A stretch of DNA of 64,000 nucleotides from Corallococcus sp. NCRR (GCF_026965535.1 NZ_CP114039.1:3534001-3598000), one strand, 5' to 3'. Counted from the first letter of the stretch, positions 55,733 through 64,000 are shown. Made by a program: numbers and translations. Notes: a model not told the origin generated them from the letters alone.

Positions 55733-55759
55733 TGAACCCCACGGGGCGCCCCGGTTACA
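55733..55759. promoter_or_regulatory. Symmetrical, bidirectional ECF-type promoter
   Basis: Minus strand: TGTAACC (55759-55753), 15 bp, then GTTC (55737-55734). Plus strand: TGAACC (55733-55738), 15 bp, then GTTA (55754-55757). Each -35-like box is the other strand's -10 box around a GGGGCGCCCC core. Minus transcription would reach the sigma gene at 55679; plus transcription would start near the GTG at 55771. Confidence 0.5.
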
Positions 55760-55770
55760 GTTTCGCCACC

Positions 55771-56541
55771 GTGTCCGATGCTTTCCGCCCACGTTCGCGC
55801 ACACCGGCCCCCCACCCGGGAGGAGAGGCGGAGCCCCCGTCGGACCTGGCGGCCTGGGAGCCTGCGTCGGAGCCCCTGGCGCAGGGCGGCACGCCCACCC
55901 CTCCCACGGACTCGCCGCTGCCCATGTACCTGCTGGCGCAGCAGGCCCGGCGCGCCCAGGGCGACGAACAGAAGCGCTTGGCCTGGAACCTCAACCAGCT
56001 CCTGGAGGAGATGGCGGCGCAGGGCGGAGGCCGGGCGGAGGCGGACGCCTTCCAGCGGCTGCTGGAGGGGGGGAACCTGGACGGGCTGGTGGACTCGGAC
56101 GGGCGCTCCTGTCGGGCCACGGCGGTGGAGTCCCTGCTGTCCCTGGGCTTCCCCTACGCGCTGGAGGTGCGCCCGGAGGACCTGGAGCACCTCACCCACG
56201 CCCCCGCCCCGGGCACGCGGCTGACGCCCCCCCGGGGAGGCCCCTTCCCGGCCCTGGCGGTGGGGCTGGGGGCGCTGGCGTTGCAGGTGGTGCTGGGACT
56301 CACAGGCGTCGTCGTGCCTGGCGGGCTGCTCATCCTGCAGGGGCTCCTGACCCTGCTGTCCCTGACCGTGCTGACGGTTGCCTCCGTGGGCTCTCCCCTG
56401 TATCGCGGAGCCCTGGCGCTGCTGACGGTGGTGTCCGGGGTCGGGTTGGGGATGGTGCTGGTGCCAGAGGTTCCGGCGGGTTGGGCGGCCGGATTGGGCG
56501 GGCTGGTGGCCGCCTTCCTGGCTGCCCTGCGCAAGAGCTGA
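55771..56541 (+). CDS. Pro-rich membrane protein, unknown function
   Basis: A 256-residue protein. The GTG at 55771 ([18 protein letters not shown]) is chosen; no Shine-Dalgarno precedes it, and with the ECF-type site just upstream the mRNA may be leaderless. The N-terminal half is soluble ([26 protein letters not shown]), with an acidic region [13 protein letters not shown]. Three to four transmembrane spans follow ([73 protein letters not shown]). No known family recognised. It is divergent from the ECF operon and 112 bp before recA. Confidence 0.65.
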   Translation: MSDAFRPRSRTPAPHPGGEAEPPSDLAAWEPASEPLAQGGTPTPPTDSPLPMYLLAQQARRAQGDEQKRLAWNLNQLLEEMAAQGGGRAEADAFQRLLEGGNLDGLVDSDGRSCRATAVESLLSLGFPYALEVRPEDLEHLTHAPAPGTRLTPPRGGPFPALAVGLGALALQVVLGLTGVVVPGGLLILQGLLTLLSLTVLTVASVGSPLYRGALALLTVVSGVGLGMVLVPEVPAGWAAGLGGLVAAFLAALRKS

Positions 56542-56560
56542 CCGCCAGGACCCGAAACGG

Positions 56561-56583
56561 ATGTCAGAGGGGTGGACTAGGGT
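56561..56583 (+). promoter_or_regulatory. RecA-NDp-like promoter element of recA
   Basis: ATGTCAGAG (56561-56569), 8 bp, TAGGGT (56578-56583) matches the recalled TTGTCRGTG-N8-TANNNT at 7 of 9 core positions with exact spacing and TANNNT. It lies 15 bp before the LexA-type box and about 70 bp before recA. Confidence 0.45.
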
Positions 56584-56601
56584 CTACCCATCGCGTACTA
56601 A
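56573..56601 (+). promoter_or_regulatory. Alternative sigma-70-like recA promoter
   Basis: TGGACT (56573-56578), 17-bp spacer and TACTAA (56596-56601). Its -10 overlaps the LexA-type box, which would allow steric repression. The two promoter readings are alternatives or tandem. Confidence 0.4.
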
Positions 56602-56614
56602 AAGCGCGTTCAGG
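56598..56614 (+). promoter_or_regulatory. LexA-type operator in the recA leader
   Basis: CTAAAAGCGCGTTCAGG fits the M. xanthus LexA consensus as I recall it (CTRHAMRYBYGTTCAGS) at all 17 positions. It is 40 bp upstream of the recA ATG, overlapping a candidate -10. A perfect hairpin, GTGGACC-GGGGT-GGTCCAC (56614-56632), follows directly. Confidence 0.65.
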
Positions 56615-56653
56615 TGGACCGGGGTGGTCCACTCTTCCAAGGAGCGACGAGAA

Positions 56654-57739
56654 ATGGCCGTGAATCAGGAGAAGGAAAAGGCGATCGAGCTGGCGCTGGC
56701 GGCGGTGGAGCGTCAGTTCGGCAAGGGGTCCATCATGCGGCTCGGCAACGACGAGCCCATGATGAAGGACGTCCAGGCCATTTCGACGGGGTCCACTTCG
56801 CTCGACATCGCCCTGGGCGTGGGCGGCGTGCCGCGCGGGCGCATTATCGAAATCTTCGGGCCGGAGTCCTCCGGCAAGACGACGCTGTGTCTCCACATCG
56901 TCGCGGAGGCGCAGAAGAAGGGCGGCGTGTGCGGCTACATCGACGCGGAGCACGCCATGGACGTGGGCTACGCGCGCAAGCTGGGCGTGCGCACCGACGA
57001 CCTGCTCCTGTCCCAGCCGGACACCGGTGAGCAGGGCCTGGAAATCGCGGAGATGCTCGTGCGCTCCGGCGCCATCGACGTGCTGGTGGTGGACTCGGTG
57101 GCCGCGCTCGTGCCGAAGGCGGAACTGGAAGGCGAGATGGGCGACGCGCACATGGGCGTGCAGGCCCGCCTCATGAGCCAGGCGCTGCGCAAGCTCACGG
57201 GCACCATCTCCAAGAGCCAGACGTGCGTCATCTTCATCAACCAGATCCGCATGAAGATTGGCGTGATGTTCGGCAACCCTGAGACGACGACGGGCGGCAA
57301 CGCGCTGAAGTTCTACGCGTCGCAGCGCATGGACATCCGCCGCGTGGGCGCCATCAAGAACGGCGAGAACGTGGTGGGCAGCCGCACCCGCGTGAAGGTC
57401 GTGAAGAACAAGGTGGCGCCGCCGTTCAAGGAAGTCGAATTCGACATCATGTACGGCGCGGGCATCTCGAAGGAGGGCGACCTCATCGACCTGGCCTCCA
57501 ACGAGAACATCATCGAGAAGAGCGGCAGCTGGTTCTCCTTCAAGGGAGAGCGCATCGGCCAGGGCCGGGAGAACGCGAAGGAGTACCTGCGCGAGCACCC
57601 GGAGACCTACAAGGAGGTCGAGAGCCTGGTGCTGGAGAAGTACGGCATTGGCAAGACGGCCGGTGCGGCGGCCCCCGCGGCGGAAGCAAGCGAGCCGGCG
57701 GAAGGCGAGAAGCGCCCGCGCGTGAAGGCCGTGAAGTAG
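56654..57739 (+). CDS. recA: RecA recombinase
   Basis: A 361-residue DNA strand-exchange ATPase that also promotes LexA self-cleavage. Walker A is GPESSGKT (69-76), with the loop [22 protein letters not shown] before it and [32 protein letters not shown]-like [30 protein letters not shown] after it. Length resembles the longer of two M. xanthus RecA proteins as I recall (RecA2). The C-terminal tail ends in basic KRPRVKAVK rather than the usual acidic cluster. Start ATG 56654 has GGAG about 10 bases upstream. The leader carries the damage-control elements listed separately; it is likely monocistronic. Confidence 0.97.
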   Translation: MAVNQEKEKAIELALAAVERQFGKGSIMRLGNDEPMMKDVQAISTGSTSLDIALGVGGVPRGRIIEIFGPESSGKTTLCLHIVAEAQKKGGVCGYIDAEHAMDVGYARKLGVRTDDLLLSQPDTGEQGLEIAEMLVRSGAIDVLVVDSVAALVPKAELEGEMGDAHMGVQARLMSQALRKLTGTISKSQTCVIFINQIRMKIGVMFGNPETTTGGNALKFYASQRMDIRRVGAIKNGENVVGSRTRVKVVKNKVAPPFKEVEFDIMYGAGISKEGDLIDLASNENIIEKSGSWFSFKGERIGQGRENAKEYLREHPETYKEVESLVLEKYGIGKTAGAAAPAAEASEPAEGEKRPRVKAVK

Positions 57740-57763
57740 CCCTCCGGGCATTTCGTGGAAGGG

Positions 57764-57850
57764 CCCGCCGCGCACCTCCGGGGGGAGCGGCGCGGCGGGT
57801 GAAGCAGAGAGAAGGGGCCGGTCTCCAGCGATGGGGCCGGCCCCTTTTTC
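57764..57850 (+). terminator. Tandem hairpins ending recA
   Basis: First: CCCGCCGCGC (57764-57773) and GCGCGGCGGG (57789-57798), perfect 10 bp. Second: GGGGCCGG (57813-57820) with CCGGCCCC (57836-57843), followed by CTTTTTC. The second has the T-run of a rho-independent terminator. Confidence 0.85.
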
Positions 57851-57993
57851 TTCACCGTGAGAGGGATTGGGCGCGTGACGCGCACCGTCATCACCGGCCT
57901 GTCGCCGGGATGTTTCGTGTGGAGGGAGGAGCGCCTCTAGACTTCGCGACCTGGGAGCCCCTTCACCCCTGCTCCCCGCTGGAGTCCATCGCC

Positions 57994-60132
57994 TTGTTCA
58001 ACCCCTTCAAACGCCGCACGTTCCTGCAAGCCGTGGTTGCTGTCGCGGCGACGACGACCTTTGGATGCTCCGACGACGAGTCGACGGACGCGTCGGATGG
58101 CTCGCCCTACTTCCCGCAGTCGCTGGCGTCGGGGGATCCGCGTCCGGACAGCGTGGTGTTGTGGGTGCGCGTGGAGGACAAGGACCGCGCCGGGTCGGAC
58201 CTGCCGCTGCGCCTGGAGGTCTCCCCGACGGAGGACTTCAAGACGCTGGTGCTGGACAAGAAGGACCTGTCCGCGCTGGCGGCGCATGACCACGCGGTGA
58301 AGGTGAAGGTCACCGGGCTGTCCGCGCGCACGACGTACTACTACCGCTTCTCCTACGAGAAGGACGGCCAGAAGCACACCACGCGCACCGGCCGCACGCG
58401 CACCGCGCCCGCGGCGGGGGATGACGTGCCGGTGAAGTTCGTCTTCGCCAGCTGCCAGGACTTCATTGGCCGCTACTACAACGCCTGGCAGCGGCTGTTG
58501 CAACTGGACGCGGACCTGGACTTCATCGTGTTCCTGGGCGACTACGTCTACGAGACGACGGGCGACACGTCCTTCCAGTCCGGCGACGGCGGCCGGGCCA
58601 TTCGCTTCAGCGCGCCGGACGAGGCGCTGCCGCAGGGCGCGGGCCTCACCGCGTACCTGGCGGCGAACTCGCTGTCCAACTACCGCGACCTCTACAAGAC
58701 GACCCGCACGGACAAGCAGTTGCAGGCGGTGCACGAGCGCTACCCGTTCATCATCGTCTGGGACGACCACGAGTTCTCCGACGACTGCTGGCAGGACGTG
58801 GCCACGTACGAGGACGGCAAGCGGGACGAGACGCAGCTGGACCGCAAGCTCAACGCGGAGCAGGCCTTCCTGGAGTACATCCCGCTGGACACGGCGCAGT
58901 CGCCCGAGGGCGCCATCGACGTGGGCAGTGAGCCGCGCTTCCCGAACTCGCGCATCTACCGCGACTTCGAGTACGGCAAGCACCTGAAGCTGCTGGTGAC
59001 GGACTACCGCAGCTACCGTCCGGACCACCTCATCCCGGAGGACGCGTATCCGGGCGGCGTGGTGCTGGACGAGACGCTCCTGGGCGCGGCGCTCCAGGGC
59101 CAGCCGGACGCGGTGAAGGCCACGTTCCAGACGGACACGTTCGCGTACGTGAACATCGACGACGCGGCGTACGCGAACCACAAGCAGGTGCTCCAGGGCG
59201 TGTACCTGAGCCAGGCGAAGGCCGCGGGCCTGACGGACGAGGAGGCCGCGCAGAAGGCCGCGAAGTGGGTGGCCGGGCCCGTGGCGCTCTACTACGTGAA
59301 CCAGGTGCTGGCGGCGGTGAACAAGGCGCTGGTGATTGCCCCCGCGGGCAAGCCCCGGGGCCTGGCATACGCGCACATGGGCAAGGCGGCGCTCTTCAAC
59401 ATCCAGGGCTCGCGCTACGTGGTGGTGAAGGACACGTTCGACCTGTTCGCGGCGGTGAAGTTCCAGCTGTCCAAGGGCAAGAGCGAGGACGTGTTCGGCC
59501 CGGACCAGGAGGCGTGGTTCAACCAGACCCTCACCACGGCGACGAACACGTGGAAGATGGTGGTGAGCTCCACGTCGCTGTCGGCGCTCATCTGGGACTT
59601 CCGGCAGCAGGCGGACATCAGCGACCCGACGCTGCGCCAGCGCTTCTACTTCAGCGTGGACCAGTGGGACGGCTTCCCCACGAAGAAGAAGGTGATGCTC
59701 AACACGCTGAAGGCCGCGGGCGTGACGAACACGCTGTTCATCTCCGGGGACATCCACGCGTCGTTCGCGTCGGTGGAGGAGGGCGTGCCCGTGCTGACGG
59801 CGCCGGGCATCACCTCCGGCTCCATCAAGAGCCTGGCCAGCCTGGCGCTGATTGGCGCGGGCTACGCCGCGGGCGCGCCGGTGTACCAGCACGCCGTCGT
59901 GGAGATGGAGAAGACGCTCCAGGCGTCCAACCCGGGCCTGCGCTTCGCGGACGCGGACTCGCACGGCTTCGTGATGGTGGAGGTGAAGGCGGATGAGACG
60001 CTCGCCACCTTCCACCTCATCCCCGCCGCGGAGGTGGCCAAGGACTACTCCAAGCGCGCGGACAGCGAGCTGGAGGCGAAGTTCACCTCGAAGACCTTCC
60101 GCGTGAAGAACAGCGACATCCAGCCGGCCTGA
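57994..60132 (+). CDS. phoD: Alkaline phosphatase D-type phosphodiesterase/phosphatase
   Basis: A 712-residue secreted metallophosphatase. A Tat signal (FKRRTFLQAVVAVAATTTFGC) starts right after a TTG at 57994 with GGAG 10 bases upstream. The ATG at 57910 would put 28 extra residues before the Tat motif, so TTG is preferred. The PhoD domain shows FASCQDFIGRYYNAW, FLGDYVYETTGD, WDDHEFSDDCW, GKHLKLLVTDYRSYRP, WKMVVSSTSLSALIWDF and NTLFISGDIHASF, giving the Fe/Ca-site Asp, Cys and His residues. Longer than B. subtilis PhoD by inserted loops. It should release phosphate from phosphoesters outside the cytoplasm. Monocistronic, with its own terminator. Confidence 0.93.
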   Translation: MFNPFKRRTFLQAVVAVAATTTFGCSDDESTDASDGSPYFPQSLASGDPRPDSVVLWVRVEDKDRAGSDLPLRLEVSPTEDFKTLVLDKKDLSALAAHDHAVKVKVTGLSARTTYYYRFSYEKDGQKHTTRTGRTRTAPAAGDDVPVKFVFASCQDFIGRYYNAWQRLLQLDADLDFIVFLGDYVYETTGDTSFQSGDGGRAIRFSAPDEALPQGAGLTAYLAANSLSNYRDLYKTTRTDKQLQAVHERYPFIIVWDDHEFSDDCWQDVATYEDGKRDETQLDRKLNAEQAFLEYIPLDTAQSPEGAIDVGSEPRFPNSRIYRDFEYGKHLKLLVTDYRSYRPDHLIPEDAYPGGVVLDETLLGAALQGQPDAVKATFQTDTFAYVNIDDAAYANHKQVLQGVYLSQAKAAGLTDEEAAQKAAKWVAGPVALYYVNQVLAAVNKALVIAPAGKPRGLAYAHMGKAALFNIQGSRYVVVKDTFDLFAAVKFQLSKGKSEDVFGPDQEAWFNQTLTTATNTWKMVVSSTSLSALIWDFRQQADISDPTLRQRFYFSVDQWDGFPTKKKVMLNTLKAAGVTNTLFISGDIHASFASVEEGVPVLTAPGITSGSIKSLASLALIGAGYAAGAPVYQHAVVEMEKTLQASNPGLRFADADSHGFVMVEVKADETLATFHLIPAAEVAKDYSKRADSELEAKFTSKTFRVKNSDIQPA

Positions 60133-60159
60133 GCTGGACGGTCATGAGGTGAAGAGGAA

Positions 60160-60195
60160 GGGCCGCGTGGGGGTGCTCCCCGCGCGGCCCTTTTT
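60160..60195 (+). terminator. Rho-independent terminator of phoD
   Basis: Arms GGGCCGCGTGGGG (60160-60172) and CCCCGCGCGGCCC (60178-60190) pair over 13 bp with one wobble, loop GTGCT, then TTTTT. Confidence 0.92.
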
Positions 60196-60290
60196 CGTGG
60201 CTGGGGGATTTTGAGATTTTACAGGTTTGTGCTGTTTTTCTTGGACAGGGCTCCCATTAGGGAGTCTGGGACACCGGGAAGGAGCACACC

Positions 60291-62348
60291 GTGGGCGCGC
60301 GCAAGGGATGGCAGGGAGTGCTGGGCGCAGGGCTGATGATGGCCGTGGGAGCGGCGGAGGCGGCGCCGTGGCGGAGCGTGCTGTACCCGGAGACGTGGAC
60401 GCCGGGGTACTCGCAGCCGGGCAACGCGTCGCGGTTCCTGCATGACTTCTCCTACGCGGGCTACCGGATGCGGCAGGCGGAGCCGCCAGTGCGCACGGAC
60501 CGGGTGCTGGACGTGACGCAGGCGCCGTACTTCGCGGACAACACGGGGGCGTCGGACGTGACGGCGGTGTTGCAGCAGGCGCTCGATGACGCGGGGGCGG
60601 TGGCGGGGGGCGGGGTGGTGTACCTGCCCCGGGGCACGTACCGGGTGGCACCGCCCGCGGGGAAGCCGTACGCGCTGCTCATCCGGTACAGCAACGTGGT
60701 GCTGCGCGGGCAGGGCGCGACGTCCACGTTCCTCTACAACTCCGCCACGGACATGCGCAGCAAGCGCGTGGTTCAGGTGAGCCCGCGCGACACGACGGTG
60801 TCCTGGACGTCGGCTTCGACGGCGTCGGTGGCGCTGACGCAGGACGCGCCCAACCAGGCCACGCGCATCCAGGTGGCGAGCGTGTCCGGCTACACCGTGG
60901 GCACGTGGGTGGTGGTGCGGGCGGACCTGACGGCGACGCGCAGCGCGGAGCTGAACATGGGCACGGAGTGGACGTCGCTGCCCGGCCCGTCCTTCTACCG
61001 GCAGGTGGTGGCGGTGGACGCGGCCACGCGGATGCTGACGCTGGACATCCCGCTGCGCCAGGGGCTGCTGATGCGCGACAACGCGCGGGTGTACCGCGTG
61101 CCCGCGCACCTGTCGGAGGTGGGCGTGGAGCACCTGGCCATCGGCATGCGGGAGAACCCCACGCCGGGCCTGGCCGAGGAGGACTACTCGGTGCCGGGCA
61201 CGGGCGCGTACCAGGTGCACGAGTCCACGGCGCTCCTGATGAACCACGTGGTGGACGGGTGGGTGCGCGGCGTCAGTTCCTACCGGCCGCCGTCCAACAC
61301 GCAGGACGTGCACGTGACGTCCAATGGCATCGACCTGAACTACGCGCGCAACGTCACGGTGGAGGGGTGTGAAGTCGACAAGCCCCAGTACAAGGGCGGT
61401 GGCGGAAACGGCTACCTGTATTCCATCCGGGGCAGCGACAGCCTGGTGAAGGACAGCGTGGCGTACGGCGGGCGGCACAACTTCGACTTCCGCTCCATGC
61501 ACACCACCGGCAACGTGCTGTTCAACAACCGCGTGTCCAATGGCGAGAAGGTGTCTGACTTCCACATGCACCTGAGCGCGGCGAACCTGGTGGACAACAC
61601 CACGCTGTACCTGGAGCGCTTCGAGGCGGCGGACCGCTCGCCCTACGGCACCACGAGCCACGGCGTCACCACGACGGAGAGCGTGTTCTGGAACACCAAC
61701 GGGGCGAAGCCGCCTCCGTACGGTGGGAACAGCGTGGTGCGCTCGCAGCAGTACGGGCAGGGGTATGTGATTGGGATGCGCGGCAGCGCGACGGAGGTGA
61801 ACGCGGTGGTGACGACGAAGACGGCCCCCGCGGACCTGGTGGAGGTGGCGCAGTCCGGGAACGAGCTGGTGCCGCAGTCGCTCTACGTGGACCAGGTGCA
61901 GAGGCGGCTGGGGCGCGCGGTGGAGCACGACGCGCGGGTGCTGGTGTACCAGGCGGAGAACCTGAAGCCGACGAGCACCCCGGACCCGTCGTCCACCGGC
62001 GTGGAGGCCGGGCCGGAGCTGGGCGGGGTGCGCTACCACAACACGAGCGCCGTGGGCGCGAAGGTGACGTACACGCTGTATCCGCGCACGGTGGGCACGT
62101 TCGCGGTGCGGGTGCGCACCAAGCGCAACAACGGGCGGGGGCAGTACCGGCTGGACGTGAACGGGGTGGCGGTGGGCGGGACGCGGGACGAGTACTCCGC
62201 CACCACGCAGTATGTGGAGGTGGAGCTGGGGACGGTGACGTTCACGGACCTGGAGCCTCAGGCGTTCACGTTCACGACGGTGGGCAAGAACGCGGCGAGC
62301 ACGGGCTACAACGTGGCGTTGGACGTCATCCGTCTGGTGCGGCAGTAG
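60291..62348 (+). CDS. Secreted pectate lyase-superfamily (right-handed beta-helix) protein
   Basis: A 685-residue exported protein with Sec signal VGARKGWQGVLGAGLMMAVGAAEA from a GTG at 60291, preceded by AAGGAG. It begins with an extended N-terminal stretch typical of pectate-lyase-3/GH55-like proteins (FADNTGASDVTAVLQQALDDAG, VVYLPRGTYRVAP, VVLRGQGATSTFLYN). Next comes a right-handed beta-helix (GIDLNYARNVTVEGCEVDKP, GYLYSIRGSDSLVKDSVAYGGRHNFDFRSMHTTGNVLFNNRVSNGEKVSDFHMH). A C-terminal ~110-residue beta-sandwich (VTYTLYPRTVGTFAVRVRTKRNNGRGQYRLDVNG) looks like a golvesin or carbohydrate-binding module. A secreted polysaccharide lyase/hydrolase is likely; substrate unknown. Monocistronic. 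Confidence 0.82.
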   Translation: MGARKGWQGVLGAGLMMAVGAAEAAPWRSVLYPETWTPGYSQPGNASRFLHDFSYAGYRMRQAEPPVRTDRVLDVTQAPYFADNTGASDVTAVLQQALDDAGAVAGGGVVYLPRGTYRVAPPAGKPYALLIRYSNVVLRGQGATSTFLYNSATDMRSKRVVQVSPRDTTVSWTSASTASVALTQDAPNQATRIQVASVSGYTVGTWVVVRADLTATRSAELNMGTEWTSLPGPSFYRQVVAVDAATRMLTLDIPLRQGLLMRDNARVYRVPAHLSEVGVEHLAIGMRENPTPGLAEEDYSVPGTGAYQVHESTALLMNHVVDGWVRGVSSYRPPSNTQDVHVTSNGIDLNYARNVTVEGCEVDKPQYKGGGGNGYLYSIRGSDSLVKDSVAYGGRHNFDFRSMHTTGNVLFNNRVSNGEKVSDFHMHLSAANLVDNTTLYLERFEAADRSPYGTTSHGVTTTESVFWNTNGAKPPPYGGNSVVRSQQYGQGYVIGMRGSATEVNAVVTTKTAPADLVEVAQSGNELVPQSLYVDQVQRRLGRAVEHDARVLVYQAENLKPTSTPDPSSTGVEAGPELGGVRYHNTSAVGAKVTYTLYPRTVGTFAVRVRTKRNNGRGQYRLDVNGVAVGGTRDEYSATTQYVEVELGTVTFTDLEPQAFTFTTVGKNAASTGYNVALDVIRLVRQ

Positions 62349-62401
62349 GCGAGCGGCGCGTCTCTGGGAGGCGCGGGCGGACCGGGGTATAGACGGGCGC
62401 C

Positions 62402-64000
62402 ATGCACGTCTATGCCGCCGCGTTGGCCCAGGAGCTGGGCATCAAGCCGGAGCAGGTGGACCGGACCCTCGCACTGCACGAAGAGGGAGGCACGGTCCCC
62501 TTCATCGCGCGCTACCGCAAGGAGGCCACGGGGGGGCTGGATGAAGTCCAAATCCAGTCCATCCTGGACAAGGCCACGGAGCGCGCGGAGCTGGACGGGC
62601 GGCGCGACACCATCCTGCGCGGCATCGAGGAGCAGGGGAAGCTGACGCCGGAGCTGAAGAAGGCGCTCCAGGCGGCGCGCACGCGCGCGGAGCTGGAGGA
62701 CCTGTACCTGCCCTACAAGCCCAAGCGCCGCACGCGCGCGGCCATCGCCCGGGAGAAGGGGCTGGAGCCGCTGGCGGACCTGGTGTGGAAGCAGGAGGGC
62801 CAGCGCGGGGAGAACCTGGACGCGCGCGTGAAGCCCTACGTGAACGCGGACAAGGGCGTGGCGGACGTGGCGCAGGCGCTGGCGGGCGCGCGGGACATCT
62901 GCGCGGAGCGGGTGGCGGAGGACGCGAAGCTGCGCCGCGAGGCCCGCGACCTCTGCACGCGGCGGGGCACGCTGCGCTCGGACGTGGTGCCCGCGAAGAA
63001 GGGCGAGACGACCAAGTTCGAGAACTACTACGGCCACGAGGAGCCGCTGTCCCAGGCCCCGTCCCACCGCGTGCTGGCGCTGTTGCGCGGGGAGGAGGAG
63101 GGCGTGCTGAAGGTGAAGCTGGGCCTGCCGGACGACGAGGTGAAGGGGCTCTTCAGCGCGCGCGTGGTGACGCGGCCGCAGTCGCTGTTCGCGGGCGAGC
63201 TGCGCGCGGCGGTGGAGGACGGCTGGGACCGGCTGATGGGGCCGTCGCTGGAGTCGGAGCTGCGCGCGGAGCTGAAGGAGCGCGCGGACAAGGGCGCCAT
63301 CGGGGTGTTCGGGGAGAACCTGCGGCATCTGCTGCTGGCGGCGCCGGCCGGGGCTCGGGCGGTGCTGGCGTTGGACCCGGGGCTGCGCACGGGCATCAAG
63401 CTGGTGATGCTGGACGCGACGGGGACGGTGGCGGAGACGACGACGCTCTATTCGGAGCGGAGCGCGGACGAGCGGGCGCGCGCGGCGAAGCTGCTGGAGG
63501 CGGTGGTGCGCAAGCACAAGCCGGAGCTCATCGCCGTGGGCAACGGCACGGGCAGCCGCGAGGCGGAGGTCTTCACGCGGGACACGCTGAAGGCGATGGG
63601 CGTGCAGGTCCCGGTGGTGTCGGTGAGCGAGCAGGGCGCATCCATCTACTCCGCGTCGGAGGTGGCGCGAGAGGAGTTCCCGGAGCTGGACGTGTCGCTG
63701 CGCGGGGCGGTGTCGATTGGGCGGCGCTTGCAGGATCCGCTGGCGGAGCTGGTGAAGATCGACCCGAAGAGCATCGGGGTGGGGCAGTACCAGCACGACG
63801 TGGACCAGGGGCTCTTGAAGAAGAAGCTGGGTGAGGTGGTGGACTCGTGCGTGAACGCGGTGGGCGTGGACGTGAACACGGCGTCACCGCAGCTGTTGGA
63901 GCACGTGTCGGGTGTGGGGCCGTCGCTGGCGAAGAAGCTGGTGGCGCACCGGGCGGCGAAGGGGCGCTTCACGACGCGGCGGGAGCTGCTCAAGGTGAGC
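62402..64000 (+). CDS. tex: Tex-type RNA-binding transcription accessory protein (5' part)
   Basis: The first 533 codons of Tex; the gene runs off the right edge of the window. Landmarks: VPFIARYRKEATGGLDEVQIQSI, AELEDLYLPYKPKRRTRAAIAREKGLEPLADL, VFGENLRHLLLAAPAGARAVLALDPGLRTGIKLVMLD (YqgF-like fold), LIAVGNGTGSREAEVFTRD, VSVSEQGASIYSASEVAREEFP and the start of the helix-hairpin-helix region (NTASPQLLEHVSGVGPSLAKKLVAHRAAKGRFTTRRELLKVS). The S1 domain is beyond the window. ATG at 62402 starts MHVYAAALAQELGIKPEQ. Tex proteins act in transcription-linked RNA quality control and toxin gene expression. Confidence 0.95.
   Translation, partial: MHVYAAALAQELGIKPEQVDRTLALHEEGGTVPFIARYRKEATGGLDEVQIQSILDKATERAELDGRRDTILRGIEEQGKLTPELKKALQAARTRAELEDLYLPYKPKRRTRAAIAREKGLEPLADLVWKQEGQRGENLDARVKPYVNADKGVADVAQALAGARDICAERVAEDAKLRREARDLCTRRGTLRSDVVPAKKGETTKFENYYGHEEPLSQAPSHRVLALLRGEEEGVLKVKLGLPDDEVKGLFSARVVTRPQSLFAGELRAAVEDGWDRLMGPSLESELRAELKERADKGAIGVFGENLRHLLLAAPAGARAVLALDPGLRTGIKLVMLDATGTVAETTTLYSERSADERARAAKLLEAVVRKHKPELIAVGNGTGSREAEVFTRDTLKAMGVQVPVVSVSEQGASIYSASEVAREEFPELDVSLRGAVSIGRRLQDPLAELVKIDPKSIGVGQYQHDVDQGLLKKKLGEVVDSCVNAVGVDVNTASPQLLEHVSGVGPSLAKKLVAHRAAKGRFTTRRELLKVS

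Noticed and set aside
60196..60290. phoD-pectate lyase spacer considered for a c-di-GMP or other riboswitch
   Set aside because: Only a 5-bp stem (CTCCC-ATTA-GGGAG) was found; no conserved aptamer sequence.

Overview
The window reads as about 64 kb of chromosome from a myxobacterium of the Myxococcaceae (Myxococcus, Corallococcus or Pyxidicoccus type). The evidence is a very high G+C content with G/C at most third codon positions, frequent GTG starts, ATGA/GTGA four-base overlaps, a large load of predicted lipoproteins, an FHA/sigma-54 activator, a pilY1 minor-pilin cluster, and a recA whose leader carries a 17-bp site matching the LexA box I recall for Myxococcus xanthus. I saw no rRNA, tRNA, CRISPR array, insertion sequence or prophage. 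Coding density is about 90 percent, and only three gene-free stretches exceed 300 bp (23276-23635, 46715-47039, 50031-50418).

Layout. 1-5.9 kb: the end of a GMC oxidoreductase with its Tat-exported small subunit, two lipoproteins, a DUF3332 protein and an FHA-sigma54 activator. 6-11 kb: a large secreted beta-helix/SBBP protein of visibly different base composition, and a lipoprotein with a TDAG repeat tract. 11-18 kb: a methyltransferase, an OmpR-type two-component pair and, divergently, a YVTN/cytochrome c lipoprotein. 18-23 kb: housekeeping genes gpsA, hflX and proB, plus a membrane-tethered winged-helix candidate. 23.6-28.6 kb: a pafB-pafC-like WYL regulator pair, an FHA membrane protein and a phospholipase D-type synthase. 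28.7-32 kb: acnA and a small ppGpp-hydrolase-like HD protein. 32-38.6 kb: a type IVa pilus priming operon pilY1-pilV-pilW-pilX with no fimU. 38.8-47.3 kb: a GGQ ribosome-rescue factor, an HDAC-like protein, a von Willebrand A protein, an ABC exporter pair, a lone receiver protein, an amidohydrolase and a small unknown gene. 47.5-53.8 kb: a TatD-like hydrolase, ggt, and glmU-glmS for UDP-GlcNAc synthesis. 53.8-56.5 kb: an ECF sigma / anti-sigma / DUF3106 / acidic-protein operon divergent from a membrane protein. 56.6-64 kb: recA, phoD, a pectate-lyase-fold protein and the start of tex.

The most notable reading is a possible two-branch DNA-damage circuit. recA carries an exact match to the recalled LexA consensus. 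About 15 bp upstream is an element shaped like the mycobacterial LexA-independent RecA-NDp promoter (TTGTCRGTG-N8-TANNNT). The same window encodes a PafB/PafC-like pair, the activator class that works with RecA-NDp promoters in actinobacteria. A second, better RecA-NDp-like element lies upstream of a small unknown gene near 46.9 kb. Second in interest is the ECF operon, whose predicted periplasmic parts alternate acidic, arginine-rich and acidic, and whose promoter appears to be a symmetrical, bidirectional ECF site. All functional calls come from reading motifs by eye; no database search was run.
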